Under the pieces are notes generated by a model. The model was given only the letters and a program-made list of their open reading frames with translations. It searched no databases and had not been told where the DNA came from. A DNA stretch of 46,210 bases from Verrucomicrobiota bacterium. Its GTDB lineage: Bacteria; Verrucomicrobiota; Verrucomicrobiia; Limisphaerales; JACDHS01. The position numbers and the translations under genes are program-made. Location of the stretch: contig JACDHS010000021.1 in assembly GCA_013820875.1 (NCBI GenBank), positions 1 to 46,210 on the forward strand, read 5' to 3'. This document shows positions 1 through 8,938 of this stretch, one piece after another. Within the stretch, counting starts at the first letter, position 1, and each line of letters starts with the position of its first letter.

Positions 1-120
1 CTGCCAGGGTTTGCTTTGCGGTGATTGGAAGAACTGCTTTGCTAAGAAACAATCGTCTTGTCAGCGTCGTGTCATCATATCGAATCTGAATCTAAGATCG
101 GCGGCAAAGGCAGAAGTCAG

Positions 121-151
121 GGCAAACCGGCAGGTTTGCCCCACCTTTTTT
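121..151 (+). terminator. Hairpin followed by a T-run, possible terminator
   Basis: An 8-bp perfect inverted repeat (GGCAAACC / GGTTTGCC, 4-nt loop) is followed seven bases later by a run of T. It could end a rightward gene lying left of the window, or be a dispersed structured repeat. The T-run is not directly attached to the stem, which lowers confidence. The rest of 1-288 shows no supportable gene. Confidence 0.3.
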
Positions 152-288
152 GGCTAGGAGCTCCCGCTCCACCTCCCTCACCGCGCGTTTGTTTCGCCTT
201 AACTAAACGGCAGTGGGGAGAAGGTTAGGATGCGAGCCAATAATTTCTCTGAATCCATTCTTTTCGGAAATTACTTTTGGTAATCGTT

Positions 289-981
289 CTAACTCGCCGT
301 CGCAGCTTTCTTCTCGGCAATGTCGCTGATCTTCAGGCGATACTGTGTCAGTTCGGCTTTCAGTTTTCCCACCAACTGATCCTGGTCCTCCATCAAATCG
401 TCCAAGGCAAAGCGACCGTTTAAATTCATCCGCACCTGGGCACAACCGACCATGGCCTGGGGCGTCACGACCACGAACGTTGTCCCGCTGGATTCCACGA
501 TGCGTTGCAGCCGATACCAGGTGGATGAGGGAATTCTGCGAAGTTGCTGCGCCGGGTTCAGTGCCAGATCGAGTATCACGAGGGGGAAGTTCCGATCCCG
601 CAGCAGAAGATCAGTGGCTTTCAACGCCTGGACGGCATCTTTGCAACGCACCCAGAGCAGGCGTGCTAAAACGTGTTTTTCAAATGTGGCGGGATCGAAC
701 GAATCCAATCCATCCACCAGGGCAAGAATTTGCTTTTCCGCAGCACTTTTTTGCAGCACGGCAGAAATGAACAGGGCGCTGCCGGAGCTTTTCTGTTTGC
801 TGACCAGTTCGGTGATCCCGGCTTTGAGCAGTCCGCCGTGCAGGAGTTCGTCTATCCTGGGAATGCCGGTGGGCCAGACATTTTTGGCCTTCTCCTCCGC
901 GGGTTCCGCCTTGAACCGCGCGCCCGGAAAGCGTTCCGCCAAAAGTTGGCGCAACTCTACAATTGTTTGGTTTGGTGGCAT
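289..981 (-). CDS. ImuA/RecA-like protein
   Basis: A 230-residue protein resembling the RecA-like ImuA (SulA-like) family, which partners with ImuB and DnaE2 in damage-induced translesion synthesis. The N-terminal segment with WPTGIPRIDELLHGGL (about residues 36-51) matches the stretch leading into the RecA ATPase core, where RecA homologues read 'tG...lD.lLggGi..g.itEl'. The P-loop is degenerate: SKQKSSGSALF stands where GxxxxGKT would be, so ATP hydrolysis is doubtful, as in many ImuA proteins. Strand segments ending in LALVDGLD and VILDLAL fit the RecA fold. The start has a purine-rich GGGAAAA just upstream. ImuA is usually followed by imuB and dnaE2; here the next 288 bases downstream hold no such gene. 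Function is inferred from the fold and family resemblance. Confidence 0.6.
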   Translation of the reverse strand: MPPNQTIVELRQLLAERFPGARFKAEPAEEKAKNVWPTGIPRIDELLHGGLLKAGITELVSKQKSSGSALFISAVLQKSAAEKQILALVDGLDSFDPATFEKHVLARLLWVRCKDAVQALKATDLLLRDRNFPLVILDLALNPAQQLRRIPSSTWYRLQRIVESSGTTFVVVTPQAMVGCAQVRMNLNGRFALDDLMEDQDQLVGKLKAELTQYRLKISDIAEKKAATAS

Positions 982-1133
982 GCTTTTCCCAACGGTTCAA
1001 CGACGACAATTCAGTATAAGAGATGGGGCGCGGTTTTGAAATAGAAAGGAACACCTTTAAAAACAAATTTGGCGCCGATTACCCTGGAAAAAGCAGTTAA
1101 CGCAAAGGCTTAGCGCGGCGGAGCCGCAAATAA

Positions 1134-1200
1134 AGCAGGACAGCGCATCTTGCCTGTCCCGGTGAGCAGGTGAGAAAGTGGGAAAACGAGAAAGTGGGAT
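1134..1200 (+). repeat. Dispersed intergenic repeat, copy 1
   Basis: A purine-rich segment containing AGGACAG...GCCTGTCCC, then GGTGAGCAGGTGAGAAAG and two copies of GAGAAAGTGGGA-like sequence. An inverted, diverged copy lies near 14497-14570. The match covers the hairpin part (GGACAG/CTGTCC) and the GAGAAAGTGGGA part in the same order. It is non-coding and probably a mobile or amplified intergenic repeat of this genome. Confidence 0.55.
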
Positions 1201-1235
1201 GAACGGGGCGATTGCTCTCTTGCGCCGATTTTGAA

Positions 1236-1490
1236 ATTCGGGGAATGACCTTTCTGACGTCAGAAAGGCCAATGTTCCGGAAATTTTAGACTTTCTGACG
1301 TCAGAAAGGCCAATGCTCCGGAAATTTTAGACTTTATGACGGCAGAAACTGGAAAACTCCGGAAATATCGCGCTTTCTGACGTCAGAAAGCCGAAATCTC
1401 CGGAAATCCTGACCTTTCTGACGTCAGAAAGTCGAAAACTCCGGAAATTTTGACCTTTCTGACGTCGGAAAGCCATTTCCTGGAAACGTT
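1236..1490. repeat. Tandem array of six 41-bp units with alternating palindromes
   Basis: Six dyads of the form CCTTTCTGACGTCAGAAAGG have centres at about 1258.5, 1299.5, 1340.5, 1381.5, 1422.5 and 1463.5, exactly 41 bp apart. Between them lies a second dyad based on TTCCGGAA (for example centred at 1278.5), so dyads fall every 20-21 bp. The third copy is degenerate (TTTATGACGGCAGAAA) and the sixth has one change. No open frame runs convincingly through it. It is not a CRISPR array, because there are no unique spacers. The regular phasing suggests a binding array for a dimeric DNA-binding protein; that is inference. Confidence 0.9.
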
Positions 1491-1585
1491 TTGAGCGATT
1501 TTGCAGGGGTTTTCGACGTTTTCCTTGCCGCGCTCGGTTGACTGACCATTCTCCAGAGGAATTTTTGGAAAAGATTCAGTCCCTG

Positions 1586-1690
1586 TCAGTCCAACGGACT
1601 ACGGACGCCCAGGCCCGGCTTGCTGAGGAGGTGCGTGTAGATTTGCGTGCTGGAAACATCGTTGTGCCCGAGAAGTCCTGCACCAGACCA
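1586..1690 (-). pseudogene. C-terminal remnant of an integron-integrase-like tyrosine recombinase
   Basis: On the minus strand the last ~30 codons before a TGA read [20 protein letters not shown], then GLGVRSPLD. This is the C-terminal box of tyrosine recombinases: LLGH carries the catalytic histidine region and IYTH the nucleophilic tyrosine. The closing GVRSPLD is typical of integron integrases (IntI1 ends its homology with the same residues). Just upstream, a one-base deletion would restore VQD-LLGH, the usual residues at that point. The remaining ~290 N-terminal residues are absent: the fragment begins 4-17 bases after the stop codon of the neighbouring multi-heme gene. It is a stump with no function expected. 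Its orientation, opposite to the cassette genes starting at 10.6 kb, is that of an integron integrase. Confidence 0.72.
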
Positions 1691-1694
1691 CGGC

Positions 1695-4600
1695 TCATTT
1701 GCGAGCTTCTGAACTGGCGTGATCGGGTGGAGGTCGATACCAAAGGGATTTCCAATAGGTTTGTTCGACCGCATACACGTTCATCGGATCATCCGGAGTC
1801 GTGCAGTCAGGCAAAATCCCGTATCGTTTCATCTCACGGACCCAATCCACCCTCGGCTGGAAACCGGGCATGTCGAATCGCTTATCCTTTGAGAGATACT
1901 CTTTGCCAGTCGTTGCCAGGGCGAGAAGAGCTTTGTAGCCGGGATCATTTTTGTCGGCAAAAACGGTCACTGGCTGTTGTGTTTTCGGATCGTAACAAAG
2001 ACCGAAGCCACCCGCGCTTTCGGCCAGTGGCGCAAGGAGCATCAGAGATTTTTCAGGCCGGGAAAGATTCCAGACAATGTGCCGGCTGGTTTTCAATCGA
2101 GGATCGTCCATGCTCGGACGCCAGAAGGAAACGTCCCGTTCGTCGGCCAGATCCAAAGGCAACAGACGCGAGGGAGCATTGTGACAATCGAAGCATCGAT
2201 TTTTCACGACACTCGAAGCAACCTTTGTTTCAGGCCAGTCGGCGCCTGTATTCACCTGCACATTTTCAATGTAGTTGCCGATCATACCGCAACCGAGCGC
2301 GGCGTAGGTGCCCGGGTAGGCTGCGCCGGATTCGATCCAGAGTCGCAACAATTTCACCTCGTGCGCGGTGGCTTTGACTCCGTGATGAGAGCCGTCAATG
2401 TAGGAAAGCAATTTGCTGTTTGAGGAGCCCAGCGCGCGCGGTTCGTAGTTGCTTTTCGCCATGTTGCGCCCATCGGCAACGAGTCGATTAATTGTGATGG
2501 TGTAATAACTTTGGCTGAAGATAGGGCCACGATCTCCAGTGAGCAGGAGTTTTCCAGCCGCCGGGCCGCCTCGCGCAGTTTTTTCGTAGCCGTGACAATC
2601 CGTGCATAACGCATTGAGAACCGGTTGCACGTCCCGGGGGAAATCAAAGACATCAGGCACATCGCGGATCGGTTCGATTTTCTGCGGTGGCTTGCGCAGT
2701 GCGAACAGATGTTTTCCATCAGTCTTCGGGGTTTCCGTGCGATGTTCGTGGCAGCCAACGCAACTGAGCCGTTCGCCCGGCATGGCCGTTGTGAAACTTT
2801 GCATGCGTTTCACAGAGAGATCGTTTTCATCCAACGCGACGAAAAACAGGCTGCGTAGCGCGGGCACTTCAAAGTGAGCCGAGCCATCTTCCTCAACGGG
2901 CACTGTGCCGAGAATGCGTTCGAGCGTGAAAGTCCCGCCATAGCTGATTGGTTCCATGCCGCCGGTGAAGTGGATCGGCATTGGCAAGGATTCGAGCACC
3001 AGCAGTTTCTTGATTTCGCCATGTTGCACACCATCCATGCGGCGACCGTGATTGACGTCAGCAAGAAGCATGTAACCGACGTTCAGGTCGGGCTGGACAC
3101 GCGGTTGGATGATCGGTTCGCGCGCACGCGGAACAAGTGGACGCGGCTCGTGACATTCCAAGCGGGCGGCGCGGTCTTCTTCGGAGAGTTGGAAAATTTG
3201 TTGTTCGATGCCGCGCTCGTTCATCACGACCACCGTGTCGCCAGAGGCAGCGAGAAAACATTCCTCTGAAAACGCCCATGGATCGCGGTAGTTCGCCCGA
3301 CGACTGATGCTCTGGGCGAAGTTCTTCGCATCGGGACCGCCCCTGGGATCTACCACGGTGATGACGCCGTCGTGCTCACGCTGTCCGTGTCCCGGCGAAA
3401 ATGATGCGACGACTTTGTGGCTGTTGGGAATCGGTTTGGCGTCGATCATGGTGATCGTCGGGTGCATGTTGCCGTACCAGATTTGCTGCATGGTGCCGTC
3501 GGGATTGGCCGACCAGAGATGATGAAAATCAACCTGGCTTCGATCCACATATTCCCAGCGGGTGTAAAGAATGCGCCCGTCGGGGAGCGGCCACGGCGTA
3601 TTGTCATGCTCGTTATTGCTCGACAGCGCCTGGATGTTTGAGCCGTCCGCGTCGCATCGGTACAACACCGCGACCTGCGTGAGCCAGCAATTGACGTAGC
3701 GATTGCACCGGCTGGAAACGAACACGATGCCACCGTCCGGCATGTAGGTCGGTTCTATGTCGTCAAAAGGGCCGCTGGTCAATTGGCGGAGACCAGTGCC
3801 GTCACTATTCATTACGTAAAGGTTGTAGTGCTCGGTACCGCCGGGCCGATACGAAAACAAAATTGTCTTCCCATCATAATGAACCTGCGGATCGCGAATG
3901 CCGCCTTTCTCATCAGCAAGCAAGGTGATCAAATTTCCGGTTCGCAGATTCAGCCGGTAAAGTTTTGCCCCTTCGGCGTAGGCTTTCCGCTCTGGCTCGG
4001 GTCCGTAATTGCCGAAATTGGCATACCAATGGCCGTCGCCTCCCAAAGCGCGGGCGGCAAAGATGACTTCATCCACATCGCGCATCGGGCCTTGGAGAAA
4101 ATCGGGAAGCAGTTCCTCAGCGATGCTATTTGGAGTCTTTGGCGGCTGTGGATTGGTTCCGACGTAAATGTAGTCGTACATGATCCAACTGCTGTCGCGT
4201 AATTTGAGCTGAATTTCATTCGGTCCGGCGCGCAATGCATCTGGAGGCAAGGCAAAGACCATCGCCTCGGGTTGGCCCAGAAGGGTGGGATCGCCCGAGC
4301 CTGACCCGGAGCCGCGTGGCACTTTGCGGCTGGCGATTTGTTTTCCGTTGAACGACACATCGAGGGTGGAAGCGCTAAAGGCTTCGGCTTGCCCTATGAT
4401 CAGGTGCATAGCATCCGCTGGAACGGCAGTGAGGGCGAACCGGATGGTGAAAGTGTGCGCGCGACTGCCAGCCCAGCCGTCGCTGTTACTCGGATGAATG
4501 TAAGGCCAGGCATCGAGAGTGTCTTTGCCGACGTTGAAGATGACTGGATTCGAATACTTTTTCTGGTACCCCCGCCAGGTTTCCTTCGCCAGGCCAAACT

Positions 4601-4760
4601 CCATGGCACTGCCATCAGGTTTGCCGATCCAGAAGAGCGTGCCGTCGTCCGACAGCCCGCAGGCGTCCGCGCCGAAAGCCGAATGTCCGGCGAACAGCAG
4701 TGAAATAGCGACAAGCAAAACGCAAGGCATCGACAGGAATCTGGTTCCGGGCGTCTTCAT
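1695..4760 (-). CDS. Secreted PL4-like/PD40 beta-propeller/multi-heme protein (HzsA-like)
   Basis: A 1021-residue exported protein. The start at 4760 gives a clear signal peptide (MKTPGTR..., hydrophobic [13 protein letters not shown]); an upstream in-frame ATG at 4778 would only add six residues. Residues ~30-180 ([50 protein letters not shown]) resemble the C-terminal carbohydrate-binding-like domain of family 4 polysaccharide lyases. The middle holds PD40/TolB-type propeller repeats (ILFSYRPGG...[22 protein letters not shown]). The C-terminal half resembles hydrazine-synthase-alpha-like proteins of PVC bacteria. It has three CxxCH heme motifs: CVGCH (~665), CTDCH (~720) and CFDCH (~858). 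It is probably periplasmic and acts in electron transfer or sugar oxidation; the substrate is unknown. The anammox function should not be assumed. Confidence 0.8.
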   Translation of the reverse strand: MKTPGTRFLSMPCVLLVAISLLFAGHSAFGADACGLSDDGTLFWIGKPDGSAMEFGLAKETWRGYQKKYSNPVIFNVGKDTLDAWPYIHPSNSDGWAGSRAHTFTIRFALTAVPADAMHLIIGQAEAFSASTLDVSFNGKQIASRKVPRGSGSGSGDPTLLGQPEAMVFALPPDALRAGPNEIQLKLRDSSWIMYDYIYVGTNPQPPKTPNSIAEELLPDFLQGPMRDVDEVIFAARALGGDGHWYANFGNYGPEPERKAYAEGAKLYRLNLRTGNLITLLADEKGGIRDPQVHYDGKTILFSYRPGGTEHYNLYVMNSDGTGLRQLTSGPFDDIEPTYMPDGGIVFVSSRCNRYVNCWLTQVAVLYRCDADGSNIQALSSNNEHDNTPWPLPDGRILYTRWEYVDRSQVDFHHLWSANPDGTMQQIWYGNMHPTITMIDAKPIPNSHKVVASFSPGHGQREHDGVITVVDPRGGPDAKNFAQSISRRANYRDPWAFSEECFLAASGDTVVVMNERGIEQQIFQLSEEDRAARLECHEPRPLVPRAREPIIQPRVQPDLNVGYMLLADVNHGRRMDGVQHGEIKKLLVLESLPMPIHFTGGMEPISYGGTFTLERILGTVPVEEDGSAHFEVPALRSLFFVALDENDLSVKRMQSFTTAMPGERLSCVGCHEHRTETPKTDGKHLFALRKPPQKIEPIRDVPDVFDFPRDVQPVLNALCTDCHGYEKTARGGPAAGKLLLTGDRGPIFSQSYYTITINRLVADGRNMAKSNYEPRALGSSNSKLLSYIDGSHHGVKATAHEVKLLRLWIESGAAYPGTYAALGCGMIGNYIENVQVNTGADWPETKVASSVVKNRCFDCHNAPSRLLPLDLADERDVSFWRPSMDDPRLKTSRHIVWNLSRPEKSLMLLAPLAESAGGFGLCYDPKTQQPVTVFADKNDPGYKALLALATTGKEYLSKDKRFDMPGFQPRVDWVREMKRYGILPDCTTPDDPMNVYAVEQTYWKSLWYRPPPDHASSEARK

Positions 4761-4891
4761 AAAACCGAAAGGGACCACTCTCTAATGCGTCATTTGCGAG
4801 AAGCCAGCCTTGACGCAAGTCAATACCTGTCAATTTTTACATTGAACGGTGGATTCCACGATGCTGCGCGATGAGGTTCCGCCGGTTCAAA

Positions 4892-5671
4892 TCACTGTAA
4901 TTTTTCAGCGGGACGGGTGAAGAACGGGGTGCGCTTCACGTCCATGTGCGGGCCCCAGATTTTAATGTTGTCGAAAAGACCGGTGTCGTCGAATGAACCA
5001 AGCCCGATGTAGCCCGAACTGAAAGTTGTGTCCTTCGCCTCCATAATGGGATTGTCCATGTCATTCAAGAACAGGCGGATTAATCCATCAGCAGTCGTTC
5101 TTTCCAATCGGATTCGATGCCATGCATCGCCCCATTCGACGCCGTCGGTGCGTTTACTGGTGATCTTGACGCGCGGTGCATTGTTCACGATATGAATGTT
5201 CTGCGCGACGGCGTCGCCTTTGCTGGCAATGTGAATGTAGTAGAATTGCGCCGGATCCTGCATTCCGAAGAACAGGCATAGATCGCGATGAGGAACTTCA
5301 CGCCCGGTCGAAAGTATATCGGCTTCGAGAGTAAAATCGCCGAACACTTTGTCAGCGATCAGCGCCAGGTTCAGGGGCGAACGCACGGGCGGCTTATAAT
5401 CACTTTGCGTTGACTGATGGAGCGCCAGTCCGTGGTCGTGCTGTGTCAACTTCCATGCTTTGGGATCAGTCATGACAAAGTCCTTGATGGAAGCGGGGTT
5501 TTCGAAATCCTGTTTGTAAAGGAGCTTATAGTCGCGCTGGCGCTCGGTCGCGGGTGGAAGCAGTGGTGATTCGGCAATGGTCTCCTGCGCCGAAAGATCA
5601 ATCGTGAAGGGGGCTCCACAGAAGCAAAGCGCGCAGCAAACGTAGATGAATTTCGAGTATGTCATATTCAA
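4892..5671 (-). CDS. Secreted DUF1080-like (LamG-type) protein
   Basis: A 259-residue protein with an N-terminal signal sequence (FIYVCCALCFCGAPF) and one jelly-roll domain. Segments such as DYKLLYKQDFENPASIKDFV, GDFTLEADIL, LCLFFGMQDPAQFYYIHI, WHRIRLERT and GYIGLGSFDDTGLFDNIKIWGP have the strand pattern of DUF1080/LamG-like sugar-binding or 3-keto-disaccharide hydrolase-type domains common in PVC bacteria. It is expected in the periplasm or outside the cell. It lies between two other leftward genes for exported proteins, about 130 bp downstream of neither an obvious promoter nor a terminator. A second ATG two codons in is possible. The enzymatic role is uncertain. Confidence 0.72.
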   Translation of the reverse strand: MNMTYSKFIYVCCALCFCGAPFTIDLSAQETIAESPLLPPATERQRDYKLLYKQDFENPASIKDFVMTDPKAWKLTQHDHGLALHQSTQSDYKPPVRSPLNLALIADKVFGDFTLEADILSTGREVPHRDLCLFFGMQDPAQFYYIHIASKGDAVAQNIHIVNNAPRVKITSKRTDGVEWGDAWHRIRLERTTADGLIRLFLNDMDNPIMEAKDTTFSSGYIGLGSFDDTGLFDNIKIWGPHMDVKRTPFFTRPAEKLQ

Positions 5672-5909
5672 AGCTTTCGCATTCAGCCCGTTCTACCGAG
5701 GAAGCCCTGGAGAAACTTGCAGTTGTGAATTTAGCTTTGCAATAAATCTCCACCGCGCGGCAGACGTCGATGCTGTTACTGAGCCACTCGATGGTGCGCG
5801 GGTCGCTCTTGCACGGGACACTGTTCAGTTCACCGATCGCCAGCGAGAGGACTTCCAATGCACCGGGCAGGTCACCGTCCGCTCCTTTTTTCCGTTCCAA
5901 AACCCTGGC
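5672..5909. other. Intergenic region with only a doubtful small frame
   Basis: This stretch lies between the DUF1080-like gene and a small secreted-protein gene. A leftward frame starting at 5900 (MERKKGADGDLPGALEVLSL...) runs into the DUF1080-like gene and matches no family I recognise. It could be a small real gene overlapping its neighbour or a chance frame. I see no clear promoter or terminator. Confidence 0.25.
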
Positions 5910-6176
5910 TCAAGGCCATTCCGAGATGTGGCTGCGCTTCCGTGTTTTTTTGGGATCCGTGTTAAGGCGAGTTCCGCGCTGAGGACTGCGTAGTTTTTGG
6001 GTATAACGATCCTTGGAGGGTTGGCTGTAACTGGATCTCGACTTTTGGGACGCCGAACTGACCGATTTGCTCTCGATACTCTTCACCTTGCTGGTTTTGT
6101 CTTTTACAACAATAGCGTGAGCGGCTGTGCCTGAAAGCAACACACCAGCCAGAGTAAGAACGGCAAGAATTCGCAT
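5910..6176 (-). CDS. Small secreted Ser/Lys-rich protein
   Basis: An 88-residue frame with a clear signal peptide (MRILAVLTLAGVLLSGTAAHA, cleavage after AHA). The mature part of ~67 residues is very rich in serine, lysine and arginine (SKSVSSASQKSRSSYSQPSK) and should be disordered and basic. I do not recognise a family. The signal peptide is the main reason to accept it as a gene. It lies about 50 bp downstream of the PVC dehydrogenase stop and could be cotranscribed with it. It may bind an anionic surface or polymer; that is speculation. Confidence 0.5.
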   Translation of the reverse strand: MRILAVLTLAGVLLSGTAAHAIVVKDKTSKVKSIESKSVSSASQKSRSSYSQPSKDRYTQKLRSPQRGTRLNTDPKKTRKRSHISEWP

Positions 6177-6227
6177 AATCTATCTTAAAATTGCCAGCCT
6201 CCTGCTCAATTAGCAAGATTTGCCCGG

Positions 6228-8786
6228 TTACGGCAGCTTTAGTAATTCCACTTCTGTCCATGCTTCCGCCCGGTCACCGGCAGCTTCTCGGACTTTCTTG
6301 ACCGTCTCGGGTGAGACTGGCTCACCGGCGTGCTCCCATTCGCGGCGCATGTAGGTAATGATGGATGCAATTTGTTCGTCATCAAAAAACGGCAGGCCGG
6401 GCATTTCCATGTCCCATAATTTTCCATTCACAGTGATCGGCCCTTTGACTCCGTGCAGGACAATAAGGGCGAGGCGTTCGCTCGAACCGAGCACCCAGTC
6501 TGAATTCACCAATGGCGGGGCCAGACCTTCCATGCCGAGACCGGTCGGTTGGTGGCAGGCGCCGCAGGTAATCGCGTAAAGCTCTTTGCCGGTGTCAAAG
6601 CGCTGTTGTTCTTCGGTGGTGAGTGGCTTTGCCGCAACCTGAGCGACATACCCCGCTTTGCCGGACCAAACAATCAGCGGGTTGAGCTTGGTGACAAGTG
6701 CCACCGTCTGCTTTTCCTCAATAGCAGACAATTGTTTCCAACTGGCCGGTTCACCAGAAAACAGAATCGGCTTGATGTTGGATTGCGTTTTACCTTTTGG
6801 CGGCGGCGGAATCGCCGCGGCCATTCCGTTCAGCAAAGCGATTTGCTGCCAGGAAAGTGCTTCAGCAGTCAAGGTGAGTAAGCGTTCCACCTGTTTCGGT
6901 TTTGCTTCGACAACCACACATTGCGCCAGTGCTCCCAACAAAACATCATTGCCGTTGTGCTTTGTTTCGAAGCCTTTTTCTCCCAGCAGTTTCTCGATGA
7001 ACGCGAGTTCGCGCTGATGCAAACCGGTGACCAATGCGTCGCGCAGATAAATGTTATTGCCGACATTTTTCGCCAGAATCAGCATGCCAGCCTCAGCTTT
7101 GGCGTCCTTGACTTCGCCAAGTGTAAAGGCCAACTGCATCCGGACATCATGACTATCGGTGTCGATCTCTTTGCGCAGGGCAATGAGCAATTTGTCTTTC
7201 GCGTCCGTTGTCAGGAATGGTTCCAATAAGCGGATGGCTGTGGCTTTAACCTTGAGGTGGGAATCGTTCAACGCTTGTAGCAGAAAATCTGAATCCAGTC
7301 GTTTCATGCCTTCCAATGCCCACAATGCATGCAAGCGGCCAAGCGGTTCTTTTCCTTCCAACGCAAGCTGGCGCAATCCAGCGACCGAAGTTCTGTCGTT
7401 GCGTTCCACTAACAACCGTTGCGCCACATCACGGATCGCGCCGTTTCCATTGGATAACTGTTTTACCAGTTCAGGCGAAGTCGCTTTTGAGAGTTGTGGC
7501 ACTTTGGAGAGTGGTTTTCCTTCATGCACGACGCGATAAATGCGCCCAAGCCCAACCGGCTTTTCCAGGTCGCGCGCTTCGGATTGTTTTCGCAGGTAGC
7601 TGGTGAGAAAGATTTTGTGCTGAAGCACACCGCGATACATGTCCACTATGTAAAGAGCGCCGTCAGGACCATTATTCAGGTTCACCGGACGAAAACGTTC
7701 ATCCGTTGAGGCGAGAAATTCTGCATTTGTATAAGCCTGCCATCCGCGCATGATTCCATTTTCCTCGACCAGGACATTGCGTTTGATCAGGTGGGCTGCG
7801 GGTTCGCACACGAACGCATTGCCATAAAAATCGCTCGGGAAATGGTCGCCGCGATAAATAAGCGGACCACAGGCAGCGGTAAATTTCTCCAGCGTTCCGT
7901 CCGGGCGCAAAATCCCCTCCCGATAGCCGCGATTCACACCGGGCGTAACACGAATCGGCCAGGTGATCTGATTCCGAATAGGATCAATGTTCAATCCTTT
8001 GGCATCGCGGAGATTCGGATTGCGCTTCAGGTAATGTGAGGGAACGAAATCCATGCGGAACTGGTCTGCGTTGGAATTGTAAACCAACCGTCCGAAATCA
8101 TCCTGTGCGAGTCCCCATTGCCCGCGAAACGCAGTCGCATCGCGTTGCCATTCCCCATTGGGCAAACTTTTGAAGCGAATCGTCGTATCCGCGGAATAAA
8201 TATAGTTGTCCAATGCCCAGAGAAGCCCGTTGGCGGTGTGTTCCGGATTCTTCGTATCGCCGTAATCTGTTGCGACCAATGTTTTTTCGTCGCATTTGAG
8301 ATCGCCATTGGTATCGCGGCAGAACCAGAGATTCGGCGGTTCAGCCACCAGCACACCACCACGGACCAGCGACACCGCGCGCGGCATGACCAGGTTATCC
8401 AAAAACACCGTTCGTTTATCCATCTTGCCGTCGCCATTTGTATCTTCGAGGACGACAATATTTCCGACCGGTTGATCTTCGCCGCCGCCTTCGTAGGTCT
8501 GCATGTAGCCGCTCATTTCAGCGACCCAGATGCGGCCATCCGCATCAAAAGCCATTGCGACAGGATCACGCACAAGCGGTTCATCGGCGACGAGTTCGAT
8601 GCGGAAACCGGGTTGCAGCGTGAATGATTTCAATGCCTCGGCGGAGGAAAGGACAGGGGATGGAGGAATCATTTCTGCCGGAACGCGAGAAACCTGCACT
8701 TCGCCCGGTGCATCTTTTCCATCTCCTTGTTGCGCATTAATAGTGGTGCCAGCCAGTGCCAGTAAGAACAAAAGTCGTTTCAACAT
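6228..8786 (-). CDS. PVC-type membrane-bound dehydrogenase with HEAT repeats and cytochrome c domain
   Basis: An 852-residue exported protein. The ATG at 8786 begins a good signal peptide (MLKRLLFLLALAGTTINAQQ); a longer in-frame start at 8849 adds 21 residues that spoil the signal. The N-terminal ~400 residues (FRIELVADEPLVRDPVAMAFD, RIWVAEMSGYMQTYEGGGED, GRLVYNSNADQF, NNGPDGALYIVDMYRGV) match the propeller 'putative membrane-bound dehydrogenase' domain (TIGR02604-type) of Planctomycetes and Verrucomicrobia. A middle region of helical HEAT-like repeats follows (LHALWALEGM, RMQLAFTLGEV). The C-terminus carries a cytochrome c domain with CGACH (~residue 740) and a distal methionine region (WDMEMPG). 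It is presumably a periplasmic sugar or alcohol dehydrogenase passing electrons through its own heme; the substrate is unknown. Confidence 0.87.
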   Translation of the reverse strand: MLKRLLFLLALAGTTINAQQGDGKDAPGEVQVSRVPAEMIPPSPVLSSAEALKSFTLQPGFRIELVADEPLVRDPVAMAFDADGRIWVAEMSGYMQTYEGGGEDQPVGNIVVLEDTNGDGKMDKRTVFLDNLVMPRAVSLVRGGVLVAEPPNLWFCRDTNGDLKCDEKTLVATDYGDTKNPEHTANGLLWALDNYIYSADTTIRFKSLPNGEWQRDATAFRGQWGLAQDDFGRLVYNSNADQFRMDFVPSHYLKRNPNLRDAKGLNIDPIRNQITWPIRVTPGVNRGYREGILRPDGTLEKFTAACGPLIYRGDHFPSDFYGNAFVCEPAAHLIKRNVLVEENGIMRGWQAYTNAEFLASTDERFRPVNLNNGPDGALYIVDMYRGVLQHKIFLTSYLRKQSEARDLEKPVGLGRIYRVVHEGKPLSKVPQLSKATSPELVKQLSNGNGAIRDVAQRLLVERNDRTSVAGLRQLALEGKEPLGRLHALWALEGMKRLDSDFLLQALNDSHLKVKATAIRLLEPFLTTDAKDKLLIALRKEIDTDSHDVRMQLAFTLGEVKDAKAEAGMLILAKNVGNNIYLRDALVTGLHQRELAFIEKLLGEKGFETKHNGNDVLLGALAQCVVVEAKPKQVERLLTLTAEALSWQQIALLNGMAAAIPPPPKGKTQSNIKPILFSGEPASWKQLSAIEEKQTVALVTKLNPLIVWSGKAGYVAQVAAKPLTTEEQQRFDTGKELYAITCGACHQPTGLGMEGLAPPLVNSDWVLGSSERLALIVLHGVKGPITVNGKLWDMEMPGLPFFDDEQIASIITYMRREWEHAGEPVSPETVKKVREAAGDRAEAWTEVELLKLP

Positions 8787-8938
8787 GTCGTATGGTTTTA
8801 ATTTAAGGGGAAAAGACCGGGATAGCTCAACTAGAATCCCAGGTTTCACGTAACTTAACTATCTATTGTGACGCCGCAGGCGAAGGGCGTCTTCAATCAA
8901 CTCTTGAGCTGCCCGAAGCTTTGCGAGAGAACTACTAC

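Noticed and set aside
1236-1490. CRISPR array
   Set aside because: Repeats are contiguous 41-bp units with no unique spacers, and no cas genes are present. The same applies to 36853-37100 and 45895-46210.
1538-2377. 279-codon frame on plus opposite the multi-heme gene
   Set aside because: It is the antisense of a recognisable protein, with an Arg/Cys/Ser-rich composition typical of shadow frames. Its first part is the antisense of the integrase stump.
1695-4760. Anammox hydrazine synthase subunit
   Set aside because: Only the general propeller and heme layout is shared. The PL4-like N-terminus and the lack of other anammox genes argue for a different function.
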